A stretch of DNA of 64,000 bases from Pseudomonas putida (GCA_041879295.1 CP047152.1:2113501-2177500); one strand, 5' to 3'; positions 46,146 to 54,703 are shown, counted from the stretch's first letter. The notes: generated by a model from the letters alone, not told the origin. Numbers and translations: made by a program.

Positions 46146-46406
46146 TTAATCCTGTACCCCTTCTGTATCCATAACGTTCTTTTCCAGTTTCGCCGGTTCC
46201 GCCCAATCGTTGGCAGAGTTCAACCACTTGGCGCGGGTCGAGAGAAGCACCTGCATCGAGTGCCCAAGCTGCCCAGCAATGAACGCTGGATTCGTGGTGA
46301 CTAGCCAGAAGGCTGGAAGGTGAATGGCGACTCCGTCGAGGATCGTGTCCCGGGAAGTGGTGTAACTCATCATGGTTCTGGCCGCTGAGTTCGCCGTGTA
46401 GTTGAT
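46146..46406 (-). pseudogene. C-terminal fragment of a phage-type tyrosine integrase
   Basis: Ends with [32 protein letters not shown], the C-terminal helix of phage integrases. The catalytic tyrosine expected before the final helix (S-T-Y-x-x-W) is Arg here (STRAKW), and the rest of the protein is missing, so the gene is dead. It is fused in frame to a transposase-like fragment at its upstream side. Confidence 0.6.
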
Positions 46407-46535
46407 CACGGCCGACAGCTTGGCCTGTGGATTATCGCTGACAGCCTCAAAGGCCTCCAACTGCATGTAACGCCGTTGCAGGCACCATTTGTCGTTCTGC
46501 TCCAGCAGCATCGCGCTTACCAGATCGAGCGCCGC
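46407..46535 (-). pseudogene. C-terminal fragment of a transposase (IS256-like)
   Basis: Reads [30 protein letters not shown], similar to the C terminus of mutator/IS256-type transposases as recalled (LLEQxDEW..RRYM). It is cut on its upstream side exactly where the long inverted repeat starts (46513). Confidence 0.5.
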
Positions 46536-46756
46536 CCGCGCGGCGCATCGCGAGCTGGCGCTCGCTCCTACGTTTTTTTCGGGCCAATAACGCCTGTGCG
46601 GGAGCGCGCGACCGCCTGGTTTGTACGACGCGCTATCGAGCCATGCGCCAAGGCGTTCGCGCGCAAAATCCTCAGGAACAATTGGCCCGAAAAAAACGTA
46701 GGAGCGAGCGCCAGCTCGCGATGCGCCGCGCGGGCGGCGCTCGATCTGGCAAGCGC
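46513..46756. repeat. Long inverted repeat, 76-bp arms
   Basis: Arms 46513-46588 and 46681-46756 are reverse complements with one mismatch, around a 92-bp centre. The arm runs GCGCTTRCCAGATCGAGC ... ACGTTTTTTTCGGGCCAAT and contains a REP-like segment (GCGAGCTGGCGCTCGCTCC). Part of the arm recurs at 25321-25378. No transposase lies inside. The interior has only chance open frames. Confidence 0.9.
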
Positions 46757-47104
46757 CAAAAACCTCATGACGAACAACTCCAGGCCCCACCGAACCCAAC
46801 GCCATGATCGTCCGCTTCGGGTCCAGGCTGCGCACCGGACGTTTTCACACAGCCTGGGTCGATAGCCGCAAACCGCACCTGACCGCATTCGACCCTTCGC
46901 AGCCGTTCGAGGTGTCCAGGATACCTGTGGCGATTCAAATCAACGGCCAGGGGCGGCCTCCGAAGTCAGCGCTAATCAGGACGGGACAACTATCCGTCGA
47001 GTCAATATGGCCTAGTTCGAAGTCGCAATCTTGGTTCTGTCAGGCAGGGCCATGCATCACTACAGTGGGCACCGACAACACCTTTCCACTGCGAGCAACT
47101 ACCC
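46757..47104. other. Intergenic region with degenerate dispersed repeat and a regulator motif
   Basis: No gene is seen. It carries GTCCGCTTCGGGTC (46810-46823) and CTGGGTCGATAGCCGC (46853-46868), members of the dispersed GGGTCG family, and the motif ATGGCCTAGTTC at 47007-47018 that also occurs in front of the MocR-type regulator. Confidence 0.5.
47011..47018. promoter_or_regulatory. CCTAGTTC motif before the AhpD-like gene
   Basis: ATGGCCTAGTTC followed after 15 bases by TCTTGG. The same two blocks, in the same order and similar spacing, occur at 49009-49035. Confidence 0.45.
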
Positions 47105-47584
47105 ATGAAAAGCCGTATCGATTACTTCAAACTGTCCCCCCAGGCGTCCAACAAGTTGGTGGACCTTACCCTGCACCTGAGCAAGAAGCCGCTACTGGCC
47201 GAGCTTGCTCACCTCGTCATGCTTCGGGCGTCCCAGCTTAATGGCTGTGCGTTCTGCGTGGACATGCATGTGAAAGAGGCCAAGATTCATGGCGAGCGCG
47301 AGTTGCGTCTTCACCACGTTGCCGTCTGGCGTGAGTCGCAGCTGTTCTCGCCTGTCGAGCGCGCCGCGCTGGAGTGGGCCGAAGCTCTGACCCAGTTGCC
47401 ACCCCATGGCATTCCTGAAAGCTTGTATGCGAAGGTGCGTGAACACTTTTCGGAACAGGACTTGTCGGATTTGACGTTCCTGATCGTCGCGATCAATGGT
47501 TGGAATCGCCTGAACGTGGCCTTTCAGGCGATCCCGGGTTCGTCCGATGAGGCATTCGGTTTGACCAAGGCCAACCTCAACTGA
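47105..47584 (+). CDS. AhpD-like carboxymuconolactone-decarboxylase-family protein
   Basis: A 159-residue protein with the redox motif CAFCVDMHVKEA of AhpD-like peroxidase-associated proteins and the conserved EAL..ERAALEWAEALT segment. Such proteins reduce alkylhydroperoxides or act on electrophiles. The start has only a weak ribosome site. It converges on the MocR-type gene, overlapping its end by 8 bases, and carries a copy of the presumed operator 86 bp upstream. A paralogue lies at 50283. Confidence 0.85.
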   Translation: MKSRIDYFKLSPQASNKLVDLTLHLSKKPLLAELAHLVMLRASQLNGCAFCVDMHVKEAKIHGERELRLHHVAVWRESQLFSPVERAALEWAEALTQLPPHGIPESLYAKVREHFSEQDLSDLTFLIVAINGWNRLNVAFQAIPGSSDEAFGLTKANLN

Positions 47585-49010
47585 GCATCTTGCTGATCAA
47601 AGCGCCAAGCTGCTCGCTTTGGGCAGCCGTGGCGCAGTTTGTAAAGCTCAGCAGCAGCCCCGAATGACGTTGAGACGATAAATACCAGCGCGACAATGCC
47701 TGTACCGACACGCCCCTTGCCAACAATTGCTCGGCCAGGGCCGTGTCGCTTGTCTCTTCTGGTAGACGCAGCAGCAAATGCATGCCGCCTGGGGAGCGAT
47801 CAACCTGAATGTGCTTCGGCAAACTTCGTTCCAGCGCTTCAATGGTCATCACTCGTCGTTCGTTATAGAGCCGGCGCATGCGCTGGATATGGCGGGTGAA
47901 ATGACCCTCTGCGATGAACTCCGCCACCAGGGCCTGGGTAATCGATGGTGAACCGGCGGAAAATAACGTCCGACCCACGCGTTCAAACGCCGCTACCTGC
48001 GCCTGGGGCACCACCAAGTAAGCCAGGCGGATACCGGGAAACAGCACCTTGCTGAATGTGCCGGCATACAGAACCCTCCCATTGCGATCCAGACTGGCGA
48101 GCGCCGGAAGCGGACGACTGACATAGCGATACTCGCTGTCGTAGTCGTCCTCGACAATCCAGGCGCCGGTGCGGGCCGCCCAATCCAGGAGCAGCTGCCG
48201 TCGAGGCAGCGATAAGGCCATTGACAGCGGGCTCTGATGCCCCGGTGTAACCGTGGCTACCTGCGCAGGCTTGGACGTAGCGATAGCCTGTTCCACATTC
48301 ATACCATCACCATCAACCGGGACTGCCTCCAAGTCCATCCCGAACTGGCGAAGTACCTGGCGCGTAATGGGATAACCCGGGTCTTCCACCCACGCGCGCT
48401 CGCATGACTGCAACAACGTCTGAGCGACGAAGGACAGGCTGTTTCGCCAACCACTCGTGATAAATACCTGATGGGCACCGCAATCGATACCTCGGGACAT
48501 CTGCAAATACGAGGCGATGGCGCTGCGCAATGCCGGCAGACCGTGGGGCGCCGGATAATCCAGATCGCCCAGACGCATGCCGCGTAGATATCGAGCACCG
48601 AGACGTGCCCATATCTTTCGCGGAAATGCATCCATTGCGGGCACACCCATCTGGAACGGCAAAAGCTGGAGCGGTCGACGTATGGAGTCAGAATCGTCTG
48701 TAACCTCCAGCGTAGGGGGCATTGCGCTGACCGCCCTTTCAGGCGTGCGCAACTCGGGATTGACCACTGTGCCTCTCTGCCCGAGCGCCAGTAGGTAGCC
48801 CTCACTGGTCAGTAAAGAATAGGCAAGTTCGACGGTGCCGCGCGCAACACCTAATTCCTTTGACATGGCACGCGCGGACGGCAAGCGATCACCGGGAGAC
48901 AGGGTGCCGGCAGCGATAGCGGTCAGCACTCGGTGGTAGAGCTGACGATACAAAGGAGAGCTGGATAGCTCATCCAGAGGCGCGAAAGGAGGCGAAGAAG
49001 AATTCGTCAT
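47577..49010 (-). CDS. MocR/PdxR-type GntR regulator with aminotransferase domain
   Basis: A 477-residue regulator. N-terminal winged helix (LYHRVLTAIAAGTLSPGDRLPSARAMSKELGVARGTVELAYSLL) joined to a class-I aminotransferase-like domain with HQSPLSMALSLPRRQLLLDWA, EDDYDSEYRY and the PLP lysine in YAGTFSKVLFPGIRLAY. Effector is normally a PLP-linked ligand. Divergent from a GNAT gene; direct repeats CCTAGTTC lie between, typical of the tandem sites MocR proteins bind. Confidence 0.9.
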   Translation of the reverse strand: MTNSSSPPFAPLDELSSSPLYRQLYHRVLTAIAAGTLSPGDRLPSARAMSKELGVARGTVELAYSLLTSEGYLLALGQRGTVVNPELRTPERAVSAMPPTLEVTDDSDSIRRPLQLLPFQMGVPAMDAFPRKIWARLGARYLRGMRLGDLDYPAPHGLPALRSAIASYLQMSRGIDCGAHQVFITSGWRNSLSFVAQTLLQSCERAWVEDPGYPITRQVLRQFGMDLEAVPVDGDGMNVEQAIATSKPAQVATVTPGHQSPLSMALSLPRRQLLLDWAARTGAWIVEDDYDSEYRYVSRPLPALASLDRNGRVLYAGTFSKVLFPGIRLAYLVVPQAQVAAFERVGRTLFSAGSPSITQALVAEFIAEGHFTRHIQRMRRLYNERRVMTIEALERSLPKHIQVDRSPGGMHLLLRLPEETSDTALAEQLLARGVSVQALSRWYLSSQRHSGLLLSFTNCATAAQSEQLGALISKMLS

Positions 49011-49012
49011 GG

Positions 49013-49064
49013 CCTAGTTCATATTCCATTTCTTGGCTCAATCAAGTGGGCTAATCCTAGTTCA
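49013..49064. promoter_or_regulatory. Direct repeats CCTAGTTCA, likely MocR operator
   Basis: CCTAGTTCA at 49013-49021 and 49056-49064 in direct orientation, 43 bp apart (about four helical turns), in the gap between the regulator and the GNAT gene. A third CCTAGTTC precedes the AhpD-like gene at 47011. Confidence 0.55.
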
Positions 49065-49101
49065 AGATAGCGCCATCACCTACTGGCAGAGGCTGGCTTT
49101 C

Positions 49102-49584
49102 ATGACACTCACTCCTCACCAATTTGTACCCAGCGTGCTTGATCTGGCTGACGCCAACCTGCGCCCTCTGGATACCTCTCACGACCTGCACGCCGCGTTT
49201 CCGGTGATGCAGCAATTGCGCCCCCACCTGGCTAGCGAAGCCGACTTCATCAGTCGTGTCGAGCGTATGCGCACCGAGGGATATCTTCTGGTTGGTGCCT
49301 TCGACTCAGGCAGTCTGGTGGCGCTGGCTGGTTACCGCCTCCAGGAGAATCTGGTCTACGGCACATTTCTGTATGTCGACGATCTCATAACCGCTGAAAC
49401 CCAGCGAGGTCATCAATGGGGAGCGCGGTTATTGAAGGCCTTGGAGCGGTTGGCGCGCGCCAGTGGCTGTGCCCGCCTTGTGCTTGATACCGGTTTGGCC
49501 AACGCCCGAGCCCAACGCTTCTACTCCCGTGAAGGCCTGCATAACAGTGCACTGCGCTTTCAAAAACAGTTCGACGCACCATGA
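49102..49584 (+). CDS. GNAT-family N-acetyltransferase
   Basis: A 160-residue acetyltransferase with acetyl-CoA site VDDLITAETQRGHQWGARLLKALE and the C-terminal LDTGLANARAQRFYSREGL. The ATG at 49102 has AGAGG upstream. First of a run with the azoreductase-like and AhpD-like genes; probably under the divergent MocR-type regulator. Confidence 0.85.
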   Translation: MTLTPHQFVPSVLDLADANLRPLDTSHDLHAAFPVMQQLRPHLASEADFISRVERMRTEGYLLVGAFDSGSLVALAGYRLQENLVYGTFLYVDDLITAETQRGHQWGARLLKALERLARASGCARLVLDTGLANARAQRFYSREGLHNSALRFQKQFDAP

Positions 49585-49614
49585 CTCTCGCCGTTATCAA
49601 ACTGAGGCAATTAC

Positions 49615-50286
49615 ATGACTTCCCAGAAGCAGCCAATTGTTCCGTTGAGAGTTCTTCGCCTGGTCGCCAGCCCCAATGGTGACAGTTCGGAAAGTCTCAA
49701 ACTGTCCCAACAAATTCTGTTTGCCTTGGCCCTCCATGCTGGCAGACGCGGTATCGAAGTGACGGATTTCGATCTCCACACATTAGCTCCAGTCGATGCC
49801 TCATACGCTCAGACTCTGGCCAATCAGCGAGCGGTCTCAGCGGGAGAACAAGAGGGGACGCTGAACCGTTCGAACGCACTCATCAATCAATTGCAGGAGT
49901 GCGACGTACTGCTGATTGCCACTCCAATGCACAACTACAGCGTGCCCGCCCCGCTCAAGGCCTGGATTGACCATGTAGTGCGCGTGGGCAAGACGTTCCT
50001 GAGCACCAGCGGAGGGAAGGTCGGTACGTTGGTGGATCGACCGGTCTATGTCGCCATTGCTTCCGGTGGCTACATCAATGGGCCGAGTGCCCGACAGCCC
50101 GACTTTCTGCGCCCCTACCTGACCGCCGTCCTTGCGACCATCGGCCTCAACCAAGTGCATTACTTCAGCGTTGAAGGTACTGCCAAGGGAAAGGCGTCCC
50201 TGGATGCTGCTAGAGAGCGTGGATACGGTGAGGTACAGGCTTTCTTCTCCAGTGTCACTAACGCTTTGCAAGGACAACGCCTATGA
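49615..50286 (+). CDS. FMN-dependent NADH-azoreductase-like flavodoxin-fold enzyme
   Basis: A 223-residue oxidoreductase. VLRLVASPNGDSSESLKLS is the FMN phosphate loop; ATPMHNYSVPAPLKAWIDHVVRVGKTF and the later IASGGYINGP block follow the AzoR pattern. Family members reduce quinones and azo compounds with NAD(P)H. 30 bp after the GNAT gene and overlapping the AhpD-like gene by four bases. Confidence 0.85.
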   Translation: MTSQKQPIVPLRVLRLVASPNGDSSESLKLSQQILFALALHAGRRGIEVTDFDLHTLAPVDASYAQTLANQRAVSAGEQEGTLNRSNALINQLQECDVLLIATPMHNYSVPAPLKAWIDHVVRVGKTFLSTSGGKVGTLVDRPVYVAIASGGYINGPSARQPDFLRPYLTAVLATIGLNQVHYFSVEGTAKGKASLDAARERGYGEVQAFFSSVTNALQGQRL

Positions 50287-50732
50287 GTCGCCTCAATTGG
50301 TTTGCAGCATCGCCCGGCGCCGCCAAGGCCCTCGGGGGACTGCATCATTTCGTAACCACTGGGACAGACCTGCCGGCTCCATTGATCCATCTGGTTTTTC
50401 TCAGGGTTTCTCAACTCAACGGTTGCGCACATTGTATTGATCTGCATTCACGTGATTTGATCAAAGAAGGCATGTCGGTGGACAAACTGCTGCTGATACC
50501 GGTGTGGCATGAGGCGCAGTATCTGTTCTCGGAGCAAGAGCGCTCGGCATTGGCCTGGGCTGAGGAAGTCACGCGGGTAAGTGAAACTCACGTCTCTGAT
50601 GAAGCATATGCAGCCGCATCGGCGGTATTTGCAGAAAAGGATCTGGTCGACCTGACAACGGCGATTGCCGCAATGAACGCTTTCAACCGTATGGGCGTCA
50701 GTTTCCGTGTACGGCCTGCTGCCAAGGCGTGA
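50283..50732 (+). CDS. AhpD-like carboxymuconolactone-decarboxylase-family protein (second copy)
   Basis: A 149-residue paralogue of the protein at 47105, with CAHCIDLHSRDLIKEG and ERSALAWAEEVT. ATGA overlap with the azoreductase-like gene gives translational coupling. The pair flanking one regulator suggests a common electrophile or peroxide substrate. Confidence 0.86.
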   Translation: MSRLNWFAASPGAAKALGGLHHFVTTGTDLPAPLIHLVFLRVSQLNGCAHCIDLHSRDLIKEGMSVDKLLLIPVWHEAQYLFSEQERSALAWAEEVTRVSETHVSDEAYAAASAVFAEKDLVDLTTAIAAMNAFNRMGVSFRVRPAAKA

Positions 50733-50985
50733 TGGCTATGTTGGGGCCGCGCAGCGGCCTTGACCAAGATGTCTGCAATGGGTTGATTGCGGTCAGTTGC
50801 GGTTTTCCGCTATCGACCCTTACCAGAAATTGACAGCTGTCCTCTTCCCGGTTCGTTGCTTGTGCACGACTTTCTCATGCGTCGCTGAAAATGCAGGACT
50901 AGTGGAAAACCACCCAGCGAGTGCACAATAACTGTGCCCACGCAGCGCGGAGTTTTTCCGGCCATCTTTCGTCACAGGAGTGAGC

Positions 50986-51459
50986 ATGAAAGAACACAGT
51001 TATGCTGTCACCGTAAATTGGATAGGCAACACGGGTGATGGTACTGCCAGCTACACGGCATACCAGAGAGACTTCAATGTGGAAGCTCCAGGCAAAGCAC
51101 CTATCCTTGGCTCCGCCGACCCTGCCTTTCGCGGAAATCCCGAACGCTGGAACCCGGAAGACATGTTGCTGGCCTCGATCTCGGCTTGTCACAAGCTTTG
51201 GTATCTTCATTTGTGCGCAGTCAACAATGTGAACGTATTGGAATACGTCGACCACCCGATGGGCCGGATGGTTGAAGCTGACGGCCAGCGCAAAGGCCAT
51301 TTCAAGAACGCAGAGTTAAGGCCTTCGGTCATCATTAGCAACGAATCGGATCTGGATCTGGCAAAACGTCTCCATGACGATGCTCACCATGAGTGTTTTA
51401 TTGCCAATTCGGTCAACTTCCCCATCACATGCAGTGCTGTTGTCAAGCATCGAAACTAG
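50986..51459 (+). CDS. OsmC-family peroxide-reductase-like protein
   Basis: A 157-residue OsmC/YhfA-type protein. WNPEDMLLASISACHKLWYLHLCA carries the first catalytic cysteine; the second is in HHECFIANSVNFP. Family members reduce organic hydroperoxides. AGGAG lies 5 bases before the ATG at 50986. It follows the MocR-linked genes after a 253-bp gap that holds only a degenerate repeat. Confidence 0.87.
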   Translation: MKEHSYAVTVNWIGNTGDGTASYTAYQRDFNVEAPGKAPILGSADPAFRGNPERWNPEDMLLASISACHKLWYLHLCAVNNVNVLEYVDHPMGRMVEADGQRKGHFKNAELRPSVIISNESDLDLAKRLHDDAHHECFIANSVNFPITCSAVVKHRN

Positions 51460-51545
51460 ATCTTTTGCGCGCACTGGCTGCGGCTCTGATCTGATCGTAC
51501 GGTACTCAATTCCCGGCCCCTGGGCGCGACTAGTATTGAGGCAAG

Positions 51546-51604
51546 TGTCCACTATGGGTCGGTAGTAGCCGATCGCGACAGCCCGCCATCGACCCAAACG
51601 GATA
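51546..51604. repeat. Degenerate dispersed repeat (GGGTCG type)
   Basis: TGTCCACTATGGGTCGGTAG ... CATCGACCCAAACGGA, an imperfect inverted unit. Related sequences occur at 46810, 50790, 52560, 54211 and 54770. Confidence 0.5.
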
Positions 51605-51707
51605 TTGCCGGTCTTTTTGGTCCGATTCGAGGCAGGCGAGCAGGATGGTTCATATTTTTACAGATGCTTGGCATCATAAGGTCTTTATGACCCACCGAAG
51701 GATCACC

Positions 51708-52304
51708 ATGCTGCGCATTCTGCTTGTGTTAGCAGTGCCACTAACCATCACCGCCTGTTCAGGTAGCGTTTACCAGTATGAGAGTCCTGAGGCTAGGCAC
51801 CAGATGAAACAAGACTTGAAATTGAACACCATCATCGACTCTTCGAGAATGAACTGGTGCCTTCATCCATACGGCAGCGCTCCCGGGTGCAAGCCTGAAA
51901 AGGGAATTGGCATCGTCACACCGGATGCTCTGGTGATGGCCCATTTTGTCAATGGCCAGTATGTACTGGACCGCGTTCTCAGATCCAAAGATGTCCTCTG
52001 CTCAACCGTCCCGGGCGGAAGAGCTGCGAATGGCATTTTTTTTGCTTTTACGGCCTCTGACGCATACATGCTGGGACCACTGCAAGCAGACCGAGATGAG
52101 ATCAACACTCGCTTCAAAAGCCGAATGTTTGATTACTTGCACAGTGATGGACAACAAAGCTTCAGCGGGCCGGAGATAAACTTCCAAAGGCCTTCCGGAG
52201 TAAAAGTAAGGAAGACAACGATTGCTCCAGCTGGTCCGTCTACCTTGATTTTGAATGACATGGTTGATGTGCTGGAGGTCTATAGCCCATGCTCACATAC
52301 GTAA
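51708..52304 (+). CDS. Hypothetical lipoprotein, 198 residues
   Basis: Signal peptide MLRILLVLAVPLTITAC with the lipid cysteine at 17. The mature domain contains several further cysteines (NWCLHPYG, APGCKPEKG, DVLCSTVPGG, YSPCSHT), so disulfides are likely in the periplasm. AAGGA precedes the ATG at 51708. No recognised family. Base composition is lower in GC than core genes here, consistent with acquired DNA. Confidence 0.65.
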   Translation: MLRILLVLAVPLTITACSGSVYQYESPEARHQMKQDLKLNTIIDSSRMNWCLHPYGSAPGCKPEKGIGIVTPDALVMAHFVNGQYVLDRVLRSKDVLCSTVPGGRAANGIFFAFTASDAYMLGPLQADRDEINTRFKSRMFDYLHSDGQQSFSGPEINFQRPSGVKVRKTTIAPAGPSTLILNDMVDVLEVYSPCSHT

Positions 52305-52328
52305 GTTGAGGGAGGACGCCGACGACAC

Positions 52329-52460
52329 CTATCCCTGAAAGTGCGTGATCTGGTGAGGGCGTTGATACCGTGTATCGACCACAGCATTGCTCATACGGAA
52401 CCACTTGAACTTCTCAGGGCGGTCGCCCAGGTTCAGGGCCCTTTGCTCGGCGTACTCTTG
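52329..52460 (-). pseudogene. C-terminal fragment of an unidentified gene
   Basis: The gap 52305-52704 has no intact gene. On the minus strand an open piece reads AEQRALNLGDRPEKFKWFRM and ends DTRYQRPHQITHFQG before TAG; an in-frame TAA closes it upstream. It reads like real protein but is headless. Family not recognised. A GGGTCG-type repeat follows at 52560. Confidence 0.35.
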
Positions 52461-52704
52461 TTAGGAGCGTTGGGATTTTAAATGCCGTCGCTGGCCCAGG
52501 AGCCAAAACCATAGGCCGCCGAACTTGCTTTGGGCGCTTAGATACTCATCCTGAAGGGCAACTATGGGTCGTTAGCTGCCTGCAATGAAGGGCAGCTTCC
52601 GGCCAACAGCAGTCATTAGCCGCCGAAAAGCTAGGCCACCGGCCACGTCATTCAGCGCAGAGCTAGACTGAGCCCAGTATTCTGAATCGCTAATGGTGGT
52701 TCCC

Positions 52705-53286
52705 ATGAAGCACTGGCTTCCCCTGCTGCTCACCCTGCCTCTGTCGCACACCCAAGCTGCGGGACCTGCCTTCAACTGCACTCAGGTCGAGGCCGGCAGC
52801 ATCGAACAACAGATCTGCCAGAGCGAGCCGCTCTCGGCACTGGACCGGAAAATGGCCGAGGTCTACACAGCCGCGCAGCAGAAGGCCGGCAATGAACATC
52901 CGCCGGTGCTCAAGACCGAGCAACGGGGCTGGATCAAAGGCCGCAACGATTGCTGGAAAAGCGCGGACCAGCCCGCCTGCATCGCCGACAGCTACCGCCT
53001 GCGCATCGCCGAACTGCAGGCGCGCTACCGGCTGGTCGAGGCCACCGGCCCGGTGTTCTACCAGTGTGACGGCAACCCGGCCAAGGAAGTGGTTGCCCGC
53101 TTCTTCCGCACCGAGCCGCCCACGGCCATCGTCGAGTTCGGTGACCGCAGTTCGCTGATGTACCTAGAACAGACCGCAAGCGGCGCGCGCTACCAGGGAC
53201 AAAATGAGAGTTTATGGGAGCACCATGGCGAGGCCATCGTGGTGTGGGGCTATCAGGAGCCGGAAATGCACTGCACAGCGCGTTGA
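52705..53286 (+). CDS. Periplasmic LprI (DUF1311)-MliC lysozyme-inhibitor fusion
   Basis: A 193-residue exported protein. After the signal peptide (to about residue 20) comes an LprI/DUF1311 domain with FNCTQVEAGSIEQQICQSEPLSALDRKMAEVY and RGWIKGRNDC; from about residue 110 an MliC-like beta-barrel follows (VFYQCDGNPAKEVVARFF, ASGARYQGQNESLWEHHGEA). Both domains are known to inhibit lysozymes, so the protein probably guards peptidoglycan against host or rival lysozymes. Confidence 0.75.
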   Translation: MKHWLPLLLTLPLSHTQAAGPAFNCTQVEAGSIEQQICQSEPLSALDRKMAEVYTAAQQKAGNEHPPVLKTEQRGWIKGRNDCWKSADQPACIADSYRLRIAELQARYRLVEATGPVFYQCDGNPAKEVVARFFRTEPPTAIVEFGDRSSLMYLEQTASGARYQGQNESLWEHHGEAIVVWGYQEPEMHCTAR

Positions 53287-53402
53287 AAGCCGCCGCTATG
53301 ACCCATTGCAGAAATTCTCCAGGGGTAGCTATCGGCCAATATCGAACTTTGATGTGGTCCGCCACGAGGACATCATCCAGAACACAGGCGCGCCCTGCTT
53401 CC

Positions 53403-54158
53403 TTAAAGCTGCATTACGGCGAGCGCCCTGCGCAGAGGCTCGTCGGATATCTGGATAGGACCGTGAAATGGTACGTCCATATCCAATACCAGATACACGG
53501 AGGCCGCGATAAGCATTGAAGAAACGACGAACATTCCTGTCACCATTGAATTACGTGGCGCTCGGTATCCAAAACTGGCGAAAATGAGCGTCAACCACGC
53601 AACCAGCATCCCAATGAGTGGGCCGGGAATTGCCCCCTCTGACTGCTCGACGATCCTCCAGCGTTGCTCGATAAGCGAATGATATTGCTGACGAATATCC
53701 TGAAGCATAGTTTCATGGTAGCGGTCCGGCGGCTTTATGGCAGCCAAAGATTTCCCTATGTCATCCAAGTATTTAGCTGCCTCGCTGTTACGATGTTGCA
53801 GCGCCTCGTCCCCCCGGTATGGCGTCTCGATAGCGTGCTCAAGATAGGTGACCAGTCGGTTGCGGGTGTCTTGTGCCGATTCGCCATAGCCCCGCAGTGT
53901 CCGATCAAATATGATCATGCTGGTTGCATACCCATGAAAGTTAGCGTCAATGGACTCGAAGGTATTTTTGGCAGAATTGATCATCAATCCAAAGACCAGC
54001 GATGTCATAACCACAAAAATGTTAGCTACCAGGCGAATCACTGTATTTGTGTCTTCGTCTCTGTGGTGGGATGCCAGCTTTGGGTACCACTGCATCATGA
54101 GAAGCGAGGCGGCAACCAAGCACCCAAAAATGGCCACTGCGATCCAGAGAGAATTCAT
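53403..54158 (-). CDS. DUF4239 membrane protein (bestrophin-like)
   Basis: A 251-residue protein with two membrane segments at the N terminus (WIAVAIFGCLVAASLLMM, LVANIFVVMTSLVFGLMI) and two near the C terminus (LIGMLVAWLTLIFASFGY, GMFVVSSMLIAASVYLVLDM), separated by a long soluble helical region. This layout and FGLMINSAKNTF fit the DUF4239 family. Function unknown; convergent with the lysozyme-inhibitor gene. Confidence 0.75.
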   Translation of the reverse strand: MNSLWIAVAIFGCLVAASLLMMQWYPKLASHHRDEDTNTVIRLVANIFVVMTSLVFGLMINSAKNTFESIDANFHGYATSMIIFDRTLRGYGESAQDTRNRLVTYLEHAIETPYRGDEALQHRNSEAAKYLDDIGKSLAAIKPPDRYHETMLQDIRQQYHSLIEQRWRIVEQSEGAIPGPLIGMLVAWLTLIFASFGYRAPRNSMVTGMFVVSSMLIAASVYLVLDMDVPFHGPIQISDEPLRRALAVMQL

Positions 54159-54210
54159 GCATCAAGGCCTCGATCAATCTGACTCAAGTCTTAAAAGATA
54201 GACCGTGGCC

Positions 54211-54270
54211 GACCGCTTTGGGTCGGTTGCAGCCATTCGCGAGTGACCGCTAACGACCCAAAGCGGACAT
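54211..54270. repeat. Inverted GGGTCG-type repeat, best-preserved copy
   Basis: GACCGCTTTGGGTCGG at one end and AACGACCCAAAGCGGAC at the other, arms of about 15 bp around 28 bases. Lies between divergently placed orphan genes. Confidence 0.7.
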
Positions 54271-54337
54271 CTACATACTCTGATTGACTAAGCTATCGCC
54301 CACCGCACGATGGTGATCAACACTCGGACTTGAACGA

Positions 54338-54703
54338 ATGACAGACAATCCTTTCCGTATTCCAACGGATGCTGAAATTGCTGACGCAGAGAGCAGGCTC
54401 AATTTTCGCTTTCCCGATGAATACATCCGCTTCCTGAAAGGTGGCAGCGATGTCGCAAACGCCGCATTTGAACCAGCGGTGATTTTGGGGGGATGCAGCC
54501 ATCTGGATATCTTTGAAATTACCGAAGCCGCCTGGGCCCAAGGCGTTCCTCGAGATTGGTTGCCTTTCATTGAAGACAACAGCGACTACTTCTGCATATC
54601 GCGGGCTGGTGTTGTCCGGTACTGGTCACACAACGGAAGCACAAACGAAAGTTGGCCAACCTTTGCCGCCTGGTTCAAACAGGTCTGTATAGCCCTTGAG
54701 TAG
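54338..54703 (+). CDS. SMI1/KNR4-family protein
   Basis: A 121-residue protein with NPFRIPTDAEIADAESRLNFRFPDEYIRFLKGGSD and DWLPFIEDNSDYFCI, the SMI1/KNR4 (SUKH) pattern. SUKH proteins are often immunity proteins against contact-dependent or secreted toxins; no partner toxin lies in the window, so this may be an orphan immunity gene. No clear ribosome site. Confidence 0.8.
   Translation: MTDNPFRIPTDAEIADAESRLNFRFPDEYIRFLKGGSDVANAAFEPAVILGGCSHLDIFEITEAAWAQGVPRDWLPFIEDNSDYFCISRAGVVRYWSHNGSTNESWPTFAAWFKQVCIALE

Noticed and set aside
46476..46865. Frames through the long inverted repeat
   Set aside because: Arms are reverse complements, so the same chance frame appears on both strands (for example YVFFGPI); no start signals.
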